The notes: generated from the sequence alone by a model not told the origin. Counted from the first letter of the stretch, positions 1-8,321 are shown. The stretch is 19,777 nucleotides of DNA from an uncultured Oscillospiraceae bacterium (GCA_900553525.1 USDZ01000011.1:1-19777), one strand, 5' to 3'. Made by a program: numbers and translations.

Positions 1-891
1 GAGAAAATACGGCGGTAAAGGACTGGTGAATTCCAAATATTGTCCTGTAATGGGATGGCGAAAACCGATCGTTTTCGCGTGCAGGCACTGTCCGTCCAAT
101 CCGGAAGGCTGCCGGGAAGGGCCGTACACCGTATCGCCCGCCACGGGATGCCCGAGGTAGGCCATATGCACGCGGATCTGATGAGTTCGGCCAGTTTCAA
201 GGCGAAGCTCCACATGGTCATATCCCGGATAACGGGCAAGCACCCGATAATGTGTGACAGCCGGGCGGGAATGCCGCTCCACCACCGCCATTTTTTTTCG
301 ATCGGACGGATGCCGCCCAATCGGCGCATCCACCGTCCCCGTCTCCTGCCGCAAATGTCCCTGTACCACAGCCTCGTACAGCCGTTTGAAACTGTGCTCC
401 TGAATCTGTTCAGCCAGGCCCTGATGCGCACGGTCGTTCTTCGCTACAATCAAAAGCCCGCTGGTATTTTTATCGATGCGATGGACAATGCCGGGCCTCA
501 TCACCCCATTGATACCCGAAAGACTTGTTCCGCAATGGGCGAGAAGAGCGTTCACTAATGTGCCGTCCAGGTTACCGGGAGCCGGATGCACCACCATCCC
601 TTTCGGTTTATTCACCACCAGCAGATCCTCGTCCTCATAGACGATTGCAAGAGGAATATTCTGGGCTCTCGCCTCATACTGAACCGGATCGGGGATGTGA
701 ACAAGAACGATCTCCCCTCCCTTGATACAGACGTTTTTAGCAAAAGGTGTACCATCACAGGAGCGCAGTATCCGCCCTTGCTCCATCCACCTCTGGACAG
801 CGGACCGGGGAATCCCAAGCATTTCCGACATTACCCGGTCAATCCGTTTTCCCGCCATCTCCGGAGGAATGATCAGCCGTTTCTCCTCCAT
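1..891 (-). CDS. RluD-type large-subunit pseudouridine synthase (C-terminus cut by window edge)
   Basis: Probable RluA/RluD-family pseudouridine synthase, converting uridines to pseudouridine in 23S rRNA. My own translation from ATG 889-891 gives 297 codons open to base 1; family members usually have about 300-325 residues, so only a short C-terminal piece is missing. An S4 RNA-binding domain spans about residues 17-64. The catalytic motif PGIVHRIDKNTSGLLIVAKND region is at about 133-153, with the catalytic aspartate at D140 (HRID, where HRLD is commoner). The RluA-family block RLETGRTHQIRVHMAYLGHP follows near residue 230. The start is set by AGGAGG (898-903), six bases upstream. It overlaps the end of lspA by 53 bases and is the last gene of the array visible here. 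The family is certain, but which uridines it modifies (RluD-like or another paralogue) cannot be read from the sequence. Confidence 0.93.
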   Translation of the reverse strand, partial: MEEKRLIIPPEMAGKRIDRVMSEMLGIPRSAVQRWMEQGRILRSCDGTPFAKNVCIKGGEIVLVHIPDPVQYEARAQNIPLAIVYEDEDLLVVNKPKGMVVHPAPGNLDGTLVNALLAHCGTSLSGINGVMRPGIVHRIDKNTSGLLIVAKNDRAHQGLAEQIQEHSFKRLYEAVVQGHLRQETGTVDAPIGRHPSDRKKMAVVERHSRPAVTHYRVLARYPGYDHVELRLETGRTHQIRVHMAYLGHPVAGDTVYGPSRQPSGLDGQCLHAKTIGFRHPITGQYLEFTSPLPPYFL

Positions 892-1426
892 CGGCAGCCT
901 CCTTTGGTACGCCGGACTCTTCCGCTTTTTCGGAAGGTGATCGCAGTTTTGCCGCGGGTTTGTCCTCGTAAATGAAGAAAAAGAAAATCAAAAGCAAGAT
1001 CGCGCCGACAACCACACAGCAGTCCGCAATATTAAAAATCGGAAAATCAATCCATTTAAAATAGAGAAAATCCACCACATATCCCCGAAAAACACGGTCT
1101 ATGAGGTTTCCCGTTCCACCTGCAATGATCAGAATACCGCTGATCGTGACCAGCTTATACTCCTGAAAGCGGCGCGAAAGCAACAGATAGAGAATAAATG
1201 CCATAATCAGAACGGTGACAACAATGAAGACCCAGCGCAGCCATGGGCCCTGATTCTGCCCAATTCCAAAGACTGCGCCGCGATTTTCACTGTACTGCAA
1301 CTCGAACACACCGTCGATCAGCGGAACGGGCACCCCGTCCCCGATGGTACGGACAACCACCCATTTCACAAGCTGATCGATACCAATCAACAGAGCGATT
1401 AAAAGAAGGACTATTAACTGAAACAT
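839..1426 (-). CDS. lspA: Lipoprotein signal peptidase (signal peptidase II)
   Basis: Membrane aspartyl protease that cleaves the signal peptide of prolipoproteins after lipid is attached to the +1 cysteine. The protein has 195 residues with four hydrophobic segments, at about 2-24, 63-87, 93-110 and 136-155. Family motifs are NRGAVFGI (about 53-60), GNLIDRVFRGYVVDF (about 108-122) and FNIADCCVVVGA (about 131-142); the two catalytic aspartates lie in the last two. ATG 1424-1426 was chosen because GGAG at 1437-1440 is correctly spaced and the protein then begins directly with the first membrane helix; longer open frame upstream lies inside ileS. After the last helix there is a polar, charged tail of about 38 residues, longer than usual for LspA (about 150-170 residues total). 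The last 53 bases overlap the rluD-type gene. It follows ileS by 13 bases. Confidence 0.96.
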   Translation of the reverse strand: MFQLIVLLLIALLIGIDQLVKWVVVRTIGDGVPVPLIDGVFELQYSENRGAVFGIGQNQGPWLRWVFIVVTVLIMAFILYLLLSRRFQEYKLVTISGILIIAGGTGNLIDRVFRGYVVDFLYFKWIDFPIFNIADCCVVVGAILLLIFFFFIYEDKPAAKLRSPSEKAEESGVPKEAADGGETADHSSGDGGKTD

Positions 1427-1439
1427 AACAGCACGGCTC

Positions 1440-4232
1440 CTACTCAATGATAGCGGCACAACGCTCGCAAAGCTCCGCATGACCCGGCTGCCGTCCCACG
1501 GTTTCACTGTATGTCCAGCAGCGGCTGCATTTGCCGCCCTGCGCATGGGCAACGCTCACGGAAAGTCCTTCCATTTCACCGGTAAAGGTCCCGCTCTCCC
1601 CGTCTGTCACATCCACCTTCGATACAATTAGAACCGCCGGAAGCATCTCTTGAATGCCCCGAACAAATGAAAGGGTAGCCCCTATACAATGCAGCGTCAC
1701 CTGGGCATCCAAAGAACCACCGATAACCTTCTGTGTACGCGCGATTTCTAATGCCTTTTGTACGTCGTTGCGTAAAACGCGGATCCGATCCCATCGTTCC
1801 ATAAAGGCCGTATCCTTTATAGCATGGTCGCTCTTGGGCATGTCGTTGAAAAGAACCGACCGAAGATCGTCACCCTTGCCGTGAGGCAGATAAGACCAAA
1901 TTTCCTCTGACGTATAAGCGAGTATGGGAGCGATCAAACGAGTCAGCGCGTGCAGGATTCGGTAGATGGCGGTTTGGGCGGCGCGGCGGGTCACGCTGTC
2001 CGCTTTTTCCACATATAGTCGATCTTTGAGTACATCCAGATAAAAGTTAGAGAGATCCACCACGCAAAACTGATGCATCCGATGGAAGGCCTCGTGGAAG
2101 GTAAAGCTCTCATAGGCTTCGGACACCTCTGCAGCTATATCATCCAGCCGAATCAAGGCCCACCGGTCGATTTCTTCAAACTGTCCGTACTCCACACTGT
2201 CTCGGTCGGGATCAAAATCCGAAAGATTTCCGAGGATGAAGCGAGCCGTATTGCGGATTTTTCGATAAGCTTCGGATAGCTGTTTGAGGATGTCTTTCGA
2301 TAAGCGAACATCCACCCTGTAGTCGAGAGAGGCCACCCAGAGACGGAGAATATCGGCGCCGTAATCTTTAATCACCTCATCCGGAGCGATGGCGTTGCCA
2401 AGGGATTTGTGCATAGCCCTGCCTTCGCCGTCCACCACCCATCCATGAGTGAGTACCGCCTCATAAGGCGCACGTCCACGCCAGGCCACAGCGGTAAGGA
2501 GGCTGGACTGAAACCAGCCCCGGTATTGGTCAGCCCCTTCAAGATACAGATCGGCGGGCCACTTCAATTCCGGCCTTACATCGAGTACCGCCGCATGAGA
2601 GGAACCAGAGTCAAACCAAACATCCATCGTGTCGGTTTCCTTACGGAAATGCCGGCCGCCGCAATAAGGACAGGCTGCCCCGTCGGGCAGAATGTCGGCA
2701 GCAGAGTGGCGGTACCAGCCATCCGACCCTTCCTTGGCGAACAGCTCTGATACCGCATCAATAAAGGAACGGTCAATCACCGGTTTGCCGCAATCCTCAC
2801 AGTAGAAAATCGGGATCGGGACACCCCAGAGCCGCTGGCGGGAAATGCACCAATCGCTGCGTTCCCGCACCATGCCGGCCATCCGTTCCTCGCCCCAGGC
2901 GGGATACCACTTAACCTGACGGATCGCCTGATCCACCTCATCCCGGAAACTCTCTACTGAGCAAAACCACTGGTCAGTCGCCCGGAAAAGAACCGGCTGT
3001 TTACAACGCCAGCAATGGGGATACTGGTGCTGAATTTTCTTCATAGCGAACAGCGTTCCATCCGTCTCCATGCGTTTTGCGATCGCCTTGCTGGCAGCGG
3101 TGGTCGTCATACCCGCACAGATCGGGCCGGCCTCCTCTGTCATGAAGCCTCTGTCATCGACCGGTACTACAATAGGCAGGTCGGGGTAACGACGGCAGAC
3201 GTTGAAGTCATCGACACCGTGACCAGGCGCCGTATGCACACAGCCGGTACCGCTTTCCAAGGTAACGTGATCGCCTAGGATAATCAGAGACTCCCGGTCG
3301 AGAAAGGGATGCTGTGCTTTGACATATTCCAGTTCCTTACCCGTGAAAGAGGCAAGAACGGTATATGTCTCTCGCCCGGCCAGTTTCATGACCTCCTCAA
3401 CCAGTTCAGCCGCCAGGATGAAGTTTTCGCCCTCGCTCTGTACCACCTGATAAGTAAATTTCGGCCCCAAGCAAATCGCCACGTTGGCGGGCAGAGTCCA
3501 GGTGGTGGTAGTCCAGATCAAGAAAGACGTTTTTTCTCGATCGATCCCGACCGAAGCCAGAAGGCCCTTGTCATCCTTAACGGGAAATTTAACGTAGACG
3601 GAATAACAAGGATCCTCGGCATACTCAATTTCCGCCTCGGCCAGCGCCGTCCGGCATTCCGGACACCAGTGAACCGGCTTGAGGCCTTTATAAATATACC
3701 CCTTCAGCGCCATTTCGCCAAATATTTGGATCTGCCTGGCCTCAAACTCAGGCCGCAGGGTCAGATAAGGATGGTCCCAATCCCCCAGAATCCCCAAACG
3801 TTTGAACTGATCCCGCTGATTATCCACATAGGACAGTGCGAACTCGCGGCAGATCTGGCGGAGCGCCAGCGGCTCGAGTGCAGAGAGATCGCCACCCGCC
3901 TTGGCACGTGCCTTGAGTTCGATGGGCAGGCCGTGGGTATCAAAACCCGGCACATAAGGCGCTTTGTATCCAGCCATATTGCGGTAGCGGAGAATGAGAT
4001 CTTTGAGGATCTTGTTCATCGCAGTACCGATGTGAATATCCCCGTTGGCATAGGGAGGCCCGTCGTGCAGCACATACAGCGGCTTGCCCTCGTTTTTCTT
4101 CATCAGTTCTTCATACAGGTGCTTTTCGTCCCAATCCCGCCGCATTCCCGGTTCCCGTTGGGGCAGGCCCGCCCGCATGGGAAAATCGGTCACCGGCAGG
4201 TTCAGCGTCTTGTTGTAATCCTGTTCTTCCAT
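1440..4232 (-). CDS. ileS: Isoleucyl-tRNA synthetase
   Basis: Class I aminoacyl-tRNA synthetase that charges tRNA-Ile in the cytoplasm and edits mischarged valine. It has 930 residues, normal for the bacterial enzyme. The HIGH signature is HIGT (67-70). The CP1 editing domain is recognised from TTTTWTLPAN (241-250) and HTAPGHGVDDF (333-343). The KMSKS loop is the variant AMHKS (606-610), keeping the second lysine. Cysteine pairs suited to zinc occur at C407/C410 and C521/C524, and a C-terminal zinc finger uses C902, C905, C922 and C925. The ATG has AGGAGA about 9 bases upstream. It starts 23 bases after divIVA ends, so there is no room for a T-box leader; expression probably depends on read-through from the operon. 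The divIVA-ileS-lspA order is common in Firmicutes. Confidence 0.98.
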   Translation of the reverse strand: MEEQDYNKTLNLPVTDFPMRAGLPQREPGMRRDWDEKHLYEELMKKNEGKPLYVLHDGPPYANGDIHIGTAMNKILKDLILRYRNMAGYKAPYVPGFDTHGLPIELKARAKAGGDLSALEPLALRQICREFALSYVDNQRDQFKRLGILGDWDHPYLTLRPEFEARQIQIFGEMALKGYIYKGLKPVHWCPECRTALAEAEIEYAEDPCYSVYVKFPVKDDKGLLASVGIDREKTSFLIWTTTTWTLPANVAICLGPKFTYQVVQSEGENFILAAELVEEVMKLAGRETYTVLASFTGKELEYVKAQHPFLDRESLIILGDHVTLESGTGCVHTAPGHGVDDFNVCRRYPDLPIVVPVDDRGFMTEEAGPICAGMTTTAASKAIAKRMETDGTLFAMKKIQHQYPHCWRCKQPVLFRATDQWFCSVESFRDEVDQAIRQVKWYPAWGEERMAGMVRERSDWCISRQRLWGVPIPIFYCEDCGKPVIDRSFIDAVSELFAKEGSDGWYRHSAADILPDGAACPYCGGRHFRKETDTMDVWFDSGSSHAAVLDVRPELKWPADLYLEGADQYRGWFQSSLLTAVAWRGRAPYEAVLTHGWVVDGEGRAMHKSLGNAIAPDEVIKDYGADILRLWVASLDYRVDVRLSKDILKQLSEAYRKIRNTARFILGNLSDFDPDRDSVEYGQFEEIDRWALIRLDDIAAEVSEAYESFTFHEAFHRMHQFCVVDLSNFYLDVLKDRLYVEKADSVTRRAAQTAIYRILHALTRLIAPILAYTSEEIWSYLPHGKGDDLRSVLFNDMPKSDHAIKDTAFMERWDRIRVLRNDVQKALEIARTQKVIGGSLDAQVTLHCIGATLSFVRGIQEMLPAVLIVSKVDVTDGESGTFTGEMEGLSVSVAHAQGGKCSRCWTYSETVGRQPGHAELCERCAAIIE

Positions 4233-4255
4233 CTGGGTGTATCTCCTTTATACGG

Positions 4256-5068
4256 TCAGCGATCCGACCTTTTTTTCCTGAAAAAACGCGGCTCTTCATC
4301 GGTATCCTGCGAAATATCGTAATCATCGCCGAACTTCAGATCCGCGAAACGGTTGGTGGATTGCCCTGAAGATGCGGCGGTGTTCGCTTCAACAGATACG
4401 GGAGGATCTTCATCAAGGATCGGAACATTCATCCGAAACGCCGCCACGGTTTCTTCATAGGCGGCTGTTTCCGAACGTCCCGTCGGAACCGGTATCGGTT
4501 CCTCTGCCTGACCCGGAACACTCTCCTTTTCCGATACAGGGGCGGGATTCTCTTCCGTCGGAACCGGTACCGGTTCCGACGGAGTGGGAGCCGGTTCTGC
4601 CTTCGCCGTTTCGTCCGTGTTCTCCTCTTCAGGGAGCAGGCCGATCAGGGACAGATGCTCCCGATAAATTGACATCATCCGATTTTTAAATAAGGAAACC
4701 TCCTTTTTCACCCGTTCGAGTTCCTTTTCCTCATCCACGATGTTGCGTTTGGCGGTTTCCTCAATTTTTTTTGCCTTAATATTGGCATCGTCAAGGATCA
4801 GGCCGGCTTTGTGATTGGCCTCGCGCACCACCGTGTCGCCAAGTCGCTGCGCCGAAAGCAACGCCGTACGGATGCTGTCTTCATCGTTACGGTATTCCAC
4901 CAGCTTATCCGCTAATACTTCCAGCTTTTTGGCCAGCTCGTTTTTCTCTTTCAGCAGGGCTTCAACCGTGTCGGCACATCCGTCGATAAAGTCATCGACT
5001 TCCGTCGTTTTATAGCCGCCCAAGGTTTTGGTAAATTCAATGCTGCGGATTTCCTGCGGTGTATACAT
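4256..5068 (-). CDS. divIVA: DivIVA-family cell pole / septum protein
   Basis: Coiled-coil protein that recognises curved membrane at septa and poles and recruits division or growth proteins. The 270-residue protein begins MYTPQEIRSIEFTKTLGGYK, the conserved DivIVA N-terminal domain, followed by long coiled coils (about 28-80 and 90-145) rich in Lys and Glu. Residues about 150-215 form a Pro/Glu/Val linker with repeated PVPT units. A conserved-looking patch (FADLKFGDDYDI) and a basic tail (FFRKKRSDR) close the protein. The start is set by AAGGAGGT a few bases upstream. It lies between ylmH (59-base gap) and ileS (23-base gap), the classical ylm-divIVA-ileS order. The linker DNA contains a perfect 30-base palindrome (see the repeat entry). 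Assignment is firm; the exact role varies between species. Confidence 0.95.
   Translation of the reverse strand: MYTPQEIRSIEFTKTLGGYKTTEVDDFIDGCADTVEALLKEKNELAKKLEVLADKLVEYRNDEDSIRTALLSAQRLGDTVVREANHKAGLILDDANIKAKKIEETAKRNIVDEEKELERVKKEVSLFKNRMMSIYREHLSLIGLLPEEENTDETAKAEPAPTPSEPVPVPTEENPAPVSEKESVPGQAEEPIPVPTGRSETAAYEETVAAFRMNVPILDEDPPVSVEANTAASSGQSTNRFADLKFGDDYDISQDTDEEPRFFRKKRSDR
4554..4583. repeat. Perfect 30-base palindrome inside the divIVA linker
   Basis: The 30 bases read identically on both strands, centred on GGTACC. They encode the SEPVPVPTE stretch of the DivIVA linker, about residues 162-172. A degenerate second copy 75 bases (25 codons) to the left, 4485-4502, keeps arms GGAACCG/CGGTTCC around GTAT and encodes EPIPVPT. 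The simplest reading is duplication of a PVPT-coding unit using strongly biased codons; an RNA hairpin in the mRNA would follow automatically. Confidence 0.85.
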
Positions 5069-5127
5069 GGGAATACCTCCTTATGATTTCTCGACATGTT
5101 CACAATCTGTTCGGATGATCGTGCCTC

Positions 5128-5895
5128 TTACCGATACTTTTTCACGGTGACAAACAAACGGCCCTTTTTAGTCGGCGGACCGAGTGTATCCACAAGAAAA
5201 CGCCCCACTCCTCTTACCGAAACCCGGTCCCCTTCTTTCAAGACGGCACCGGCCGACAGGCAGGGGATGTGATTGACCGAAACCAATCCTGCTCCAATCC
5301 GACGGGCCGCTTCCTCCCGGGAGGAGCCCATCATCACTTTTAAAACCGCGTCAAGACGGGGAGAGGCAACGGTATCCCGCTTCTCTTCAAAAGACTGCCC
5401 GACAGGAAGTTCTCCCTGATATGGAAACAGCACCTTGACCCCTTCGCCTCCCACTTTTTCTATTGAGGCAGCGAAATGGGAAGCGAGTTCCTCCAGCACA
5501 TAGGCCACGGCCAGGCCCTGACCGCAGACGATGTCCCCGACTGTTTCCCTCCGAACCCCGAGGGAAAGCAAGGTGCCCAGAAAATCCCGATGGTTCAGCT
5601 TGGCTTCACGGCGGTAGGAAAAACCCAGCGGCACAAGGGGAAATAGCGCAGGATCCGGTTCCTCATAAGCCGGGAAAATCCCCAGCAGAGTACGCTCGGC
5701 ATCCTCATATCCGCCCCAAAATCGAAACGGCACACCTCCGCAATGATGCAAGACGGCCCGCGCCACCATCTGCCGGTGTTCGTCCAGAAAACCGACAAAG
5801 CGGGGACACGAGCGGATCTCGCACAGGCGGACAGCGTCCTCCACGCGGGCGCGCAGGAGGTTATCCTCCGAGGCCGTATTAGAAATAGAGGCCAT
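5128..5895 (-). CDS. ylmH: YlmH-type S4-domain RNA-binding protein
   Basis: S4-domain protein of the YlmH family, which in Bacillus subtilis binds ribosomal large subunits and is linked to rescue of stalled nascent chains. The 255-residue length fits the family (about 257). The N-terminal part has the YlmH features RFVGFLDEHRQ (about 31-41) and FWGGYEDAERTLLGIFP (about 57-73). The C-terminal S4 domain begins near residue 180 (ASPRLDAVLKVMMGSSREEA). ATG 5893-5895 was chosen because GGAG lies five bases upstream and homology starts right after it; the frame stays open further upstream only as a shadow of sepF. The start overlaps the end of sepF by 17 bases, suggesting coupled translation. No ylmG (YggT-like) gene sits between sepF and ylmH, unlike in B. 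subtilis. Confidence 0.92.
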   Translation of the reverse strand: MASISNTASEDNLLRARVEDAVRLCEIRSCPRFVGFLDEHRQMVARAVLHHCGGVPFRFWGGYEDAERTLLGIFPAYEEPDPALFPLVPLGFSYRREAKLNHRDFLGTLLSLGVRRETVGDIVCGQGLAVAYVLEELASHFAASIEKVGGEGVKVLFPYQGELPVGQSFEEKRDTVASPRLDAVLKVMMGSSREEAARRIGAGLVSVNHIPCLSAGAVLKEGDRVSVRGVGRFLVDTLGPPTKKGRLFVTVKKYR

Positions 5896-6328
5896 TGTTC
5901 TCCAGTTCGTCGAGCAGGTCGCCCATGATGCCGACATTATAAGGGGTGATGATATAGGTGCAGTTGGCGACCTTCTTGATTTGACCGTCGTTGGCATAGG
6001 CCACGCCGCTGAGAAAATCCAAGATACGGCGGGCCACGTCCTTATTGGCCGACTCGAGATTGAGTACCACGGTCCGCTTGGCGTTGAGATGGTCGGCCAC
6101 CGCGCTGGCATCCTCAAACCGCTCCGGCTTGACCAGCACCACTTGAAGCTGTGCTGTGGCATGGATGTTTACGACCTTGTTGCTGCGCTTGGCCGCGTCG
6201 GAAGAAAAGGATTCAGCCGGCTCTGCGTTTTTGGAGACAAAATCCATATTCTCCTCCTGTTCCTCCTCGAATTCCTCTTCATCCTCCGGATCCCCAATAA
6301 AGCCTTTGATTTTATCAAACAGTCCCAT
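5879..6328 (-). CDS. sepF: SepF cell division protein
   Basis: FtsZ-binding division protein that polymerises into rings and ties the Z-ring to the membrane. It has 149 residues. The N-terminus MGLFDKIKGFIG is the expected short amphipathic membrane helix. A strongly acidic linker follows (about 13-50, many Glu and Asp). The SepF core (about 50-149) contains VVLVKPERFEDA, RTVVLNLE, DFLSGVAYA and the C-terminal ITPYNVGIMGD. The start is set by AGGAGG just upstream. It lies 33 bases after yggS and overlaps ylmH by 17 bases, the conserved ylmE-ylmF-ylmH order. Translation of ylmH probably depends on sepF translation reaching its stop. Confidence 0.96.
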   Translation of the reverse strand: MGLFDKIKGFIGDPEDEEEFEEEQEENMDFVSKNAEPAESFSSDAAKRSNKVVNIHATAQLQVVLVKPERFEDASAVADHLNAKRTVVLNLESANKDVARRILDFLSGVAYANDGQIKKVANCTYIITPYNVGIMGDLLDELENNGLYF

Positions 6329-6361
6329 GGTATTGTTCCTCCTGTCTTCAATATACGTGTA

Positions 6362-7126
6362 TTATAGACGTCTGCCGAATAGGGCCGACCCGATCCGGAC
6401 GAGAGTTGCCCCCTCCAGAATCGCCTGCTCATAATCGGACGACATACCCATGGACAGAATATCCATACCTATATTATCTATATTTTTGCCCTTTATGTCA
6501 ATAAACAGTTTATACATCTGTGAAAACACCCGTCTCTGCTCTTTGGGCTCTGTCAGGACCGGAGGAATCGTCATCAAACCGCGCACCCGAATTCCGGGCA
6601 GGAGCGCCATTTGACAAAGCAATTCTTCCAGTTTGTTCGGGGTCACGCCCGCTTTCTGTTCTTCCCCTCCGATGTTGACTTCCACGAGTACTTCGGTGCA
6701 TCCTCGCGGTAGTTTACCGGTATTTTCCTGCTGAAGAGAGGCCCTGGATACGGCTTCGGCCAGACGAAAGCTGTCGATCGACTCGATCATGCTCACTTTG
6801 CCAACAATCTGGCGAACCTTGTTGGTTTGCAGGCGGCCGATCATATGGACATCGACCCCTTCAAGCCGTAGCGCATCCCGTTTCCCCAGATACTCCTGTA
6901 CCCGGTTTTCTCCAATATGGGTCACTCCCGCCCCAATAACGGCGTTGATCGGCGGGGGAGGCACCGTTTTGGTCACGGCTAATAGAGTGACATCCTCCCG
7001 TTTCCGCCCTGCGGAGGCGCAGGCCAGAGCGATACGCTCTTCGATCCGGTTCAGGTTATCCAGCGCCAGACGCTCGCGTACAGCATCCGAATCAACCGAC
7101 GGATCAACGAATGATTTTTCCATCAT
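6362..7126 (-). CDS. yggS: YggS/YlmE-type pyridoxal-phosphate homeostasis protein
   Basis: PLP-binding, alanine-racemase-fold protein (PLPBP family) that buffers pyridoxal 5'-phosphate; it has no known catalytic activity. The 254-residue protein has the PLP lysine in LLAVTKTVP (about 47-55). Family blocks GENRVQEYLGK, HMIGRLQTNKVR and the C-terminal LSMGMSSDYEQAI and VRIGSALFG follow. The first of two adjacent ATG codons (7124-7126, 7121-7123) is preceded by AAGGA five bases upstream; either could be used. Both lie within the last 23 bases of the HlyD-like gene, so translation is probably coupled. The N-terminus carries about 15 extra polar residues compared with short family members. Position directly before sepF matches ylmE of B. 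subtilis. Confidence 0.95.
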   Translation of the reverse strand: MMEKSFVDPSVDSDAVRERLALDNLNRIEERIALACASAGRKREDVTLLAVTKTVPPPPINAVIGAGVTHIGENRVQEYLGKRDALRLEGVDVHMIGRLQTNKVRQIVGKVSMIESIDSFRLAEAVSRASLQQENTGKLPRGCTEVLVEVNIGGEEQKAGVTPNKLEELLCQMALLPGIRVRGLMTIPPVLTEPKEQRRVFSQMYKLFIDIKGKNIDNIGMDILSMGMSSDYEQAILEGATLVRIGSALFGRRL

Positions 7127-8321
7127 ATAGATCCTTGCCCCCTACCACGATATTGTCGTACAGCTTGAGATACCCATCCTCGTTGGTTTGTTCACAGATG
7201 GAATACCGGTCATTTTCGTTGTGATACAACACATTCACCCGTTTGAACACCAGGGCATTTCCCACCCGGACATACACCCCCGCCTCCTGTCTATCATTGA
7301 ACTGCATCGCTGAGTCGGGAACCCGAAGCCCCTCATATTCCTTCATCTGGATCTGTACCTCTTCGATCCGGATGGACGAGAGTTCCTTGGACATCTGGGA
7401 ACTCTCAAAAATTACCGCCACCTGACCTTCCTTGCTTTTATTGGTCGCCGCCACCCGGACAGGGATCGCCTGGTTGACGACGAAGGGCAGGCGCACGGTC
7501 AGTTCCGTTCCTTCTTTGAGCTGGGCGGCCTGCTCGACCGGGAGAACACAGGCCAGATACCATTCGTAATCCCCCACCACCTTACCGATTCCGGCTGTGC
7601 TGCCGGAAGGGGATTCCGACATGGCCTTGTTCACATCTTCCGGCGTCATATCGGCGGCTTTGTCAGCCGTCAAAGATTCATAACCGTCGATCTCACTGAC
7701 AAAATAGCCTGCGATGGGAGAGCGGATCTCGGAAGTTGAGGCGGAAAAGGAACCCGCCAAAGCGTCCCGGGCAGCGGTAAGCGCCGTGAGCCGGTCGTTA
7801 AAGTTTTCCACCTTACCGATGGTGATTTGCTGTTTATTGAGCAGAGCGAGCAGATCCGCACGCAGTTCGGATATATTCAGAAAAGACGGAGACTGGACTC
7901 CCTCCACTACAGAGAGCCACGCGTCCCTGATCTGTTTATTGATACCGCTCAAATTCACCCGGTTGGAGGTTCCCTGTGCATTGATGGAGCGCAAGGTCTC
8001 GATTTCCTGGTCCAAAAGGTCGAGCTGCTGCTGGGAAAACGCGTCGTTTTCGGTGGGAAACACCCGAGCCACAGCCCCGTCTTTGGCCACCCGCCCCCCG
8101 TTTTCGATGGTATAAAAAAGATAGCCTTCCGTTTCCTGACCAAGAACCGTCTCATTGCGGATAGCAATCCCCCTGGCCTCAATCGTATCGTATACTTTGT
8201 AACTGCCCACTGTTTCCACATCGATGGTAGTATTGAGAAACTGATAAACCTGAAACCCTACATAAACGATCAAGAAAAGGGCGGCCAACACGGTAATCAG
8301 TCGTTTGACAAAGGTATCCAC
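7104..8321 (-). CDS. HlyD-like (membrane-fusion type) membrane-anchored protein of unknown function
   Basis: The 405-residue protein has one N-terminal membrane helix (about 7-30), so most of it probably lies outside the membrane. Features of HlyD/RND-adaptor architecture follow: a beta-rich half-motif at about 48-90 (ARGIAIRNE, ending near VARVFP), a helical or coiled region at about 95-205, the returning half-motif EIRSPIAGYFVSEIDGYE (about 210-227), then a beta-barrel-like C-terminal part. It starts with GTG (8319-8321), supported by AGGAGG six bases upstream. It overlaps miaA by 25 bases and yggS by 23, so translation looks coupled to both. No ABC, RND or secretion partner is encoded nearby. 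A transport adaptor role is only inferred from fold; a cell-envelope or division role is equally possible from context. Confidence 0.8.
   Translation of the reverse strand: MDTFVKRLITVLAALFLIVYVGFQVYQFLNTTIDVETVGSYKVYDTIEARGIAIRNETVLGQETEGYLFYTIENGGRVAKDGAVARVFPTENDAFSQQQLDLLDQEIETLRSINAQGTSNRVNLSGINKQIRDAWLSVVEGVQSPSFLNISELRADLLALLNKQQITIGKVENFNDRLTALTAARDALAGSFSASTSEIRSPIAGYFVSEIDGYESLTADKAADMTPEDVNKAMSESPSGSTAGIGKVVGDYEWYLACVLPVEQAAQLKEGTELTVRLPFVVNQAIPVRVAATNKSKEGQVAVIFESSQMSKELSSIRIEEVQIQMKEYEGLRVPDSAMQFNDRQEAGVYVRVGNALVFKRVNVLYHNENDRYSICEQTNEDGYLKLYDNIVVGGKDLYDGKIIR

Noticed and set aside
4233..4255. T-box or other riboswitch upstream of ileS
   Set aside because: Only 23 bases between divIVA and ileS, filled by the ribosome site.
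3309..4322. 337-codon plus-strand open frame
   Set aside because: Lies antisense across ileS, whose motifs are unambiguous; no ribosome site and no recognisable domain.
5896..6162. Longer start for ylmH
   Set aside because: The extension is sepF read in another frame; ATG 5893-5895 has its own GGAG and fits family length.
6361..6366. Minus-strand TATAAT just before sepF as an internal promoter
   Set aside because: It is the last codons of yggS, and no -35-like hexamer occurs at 16-18 bases.
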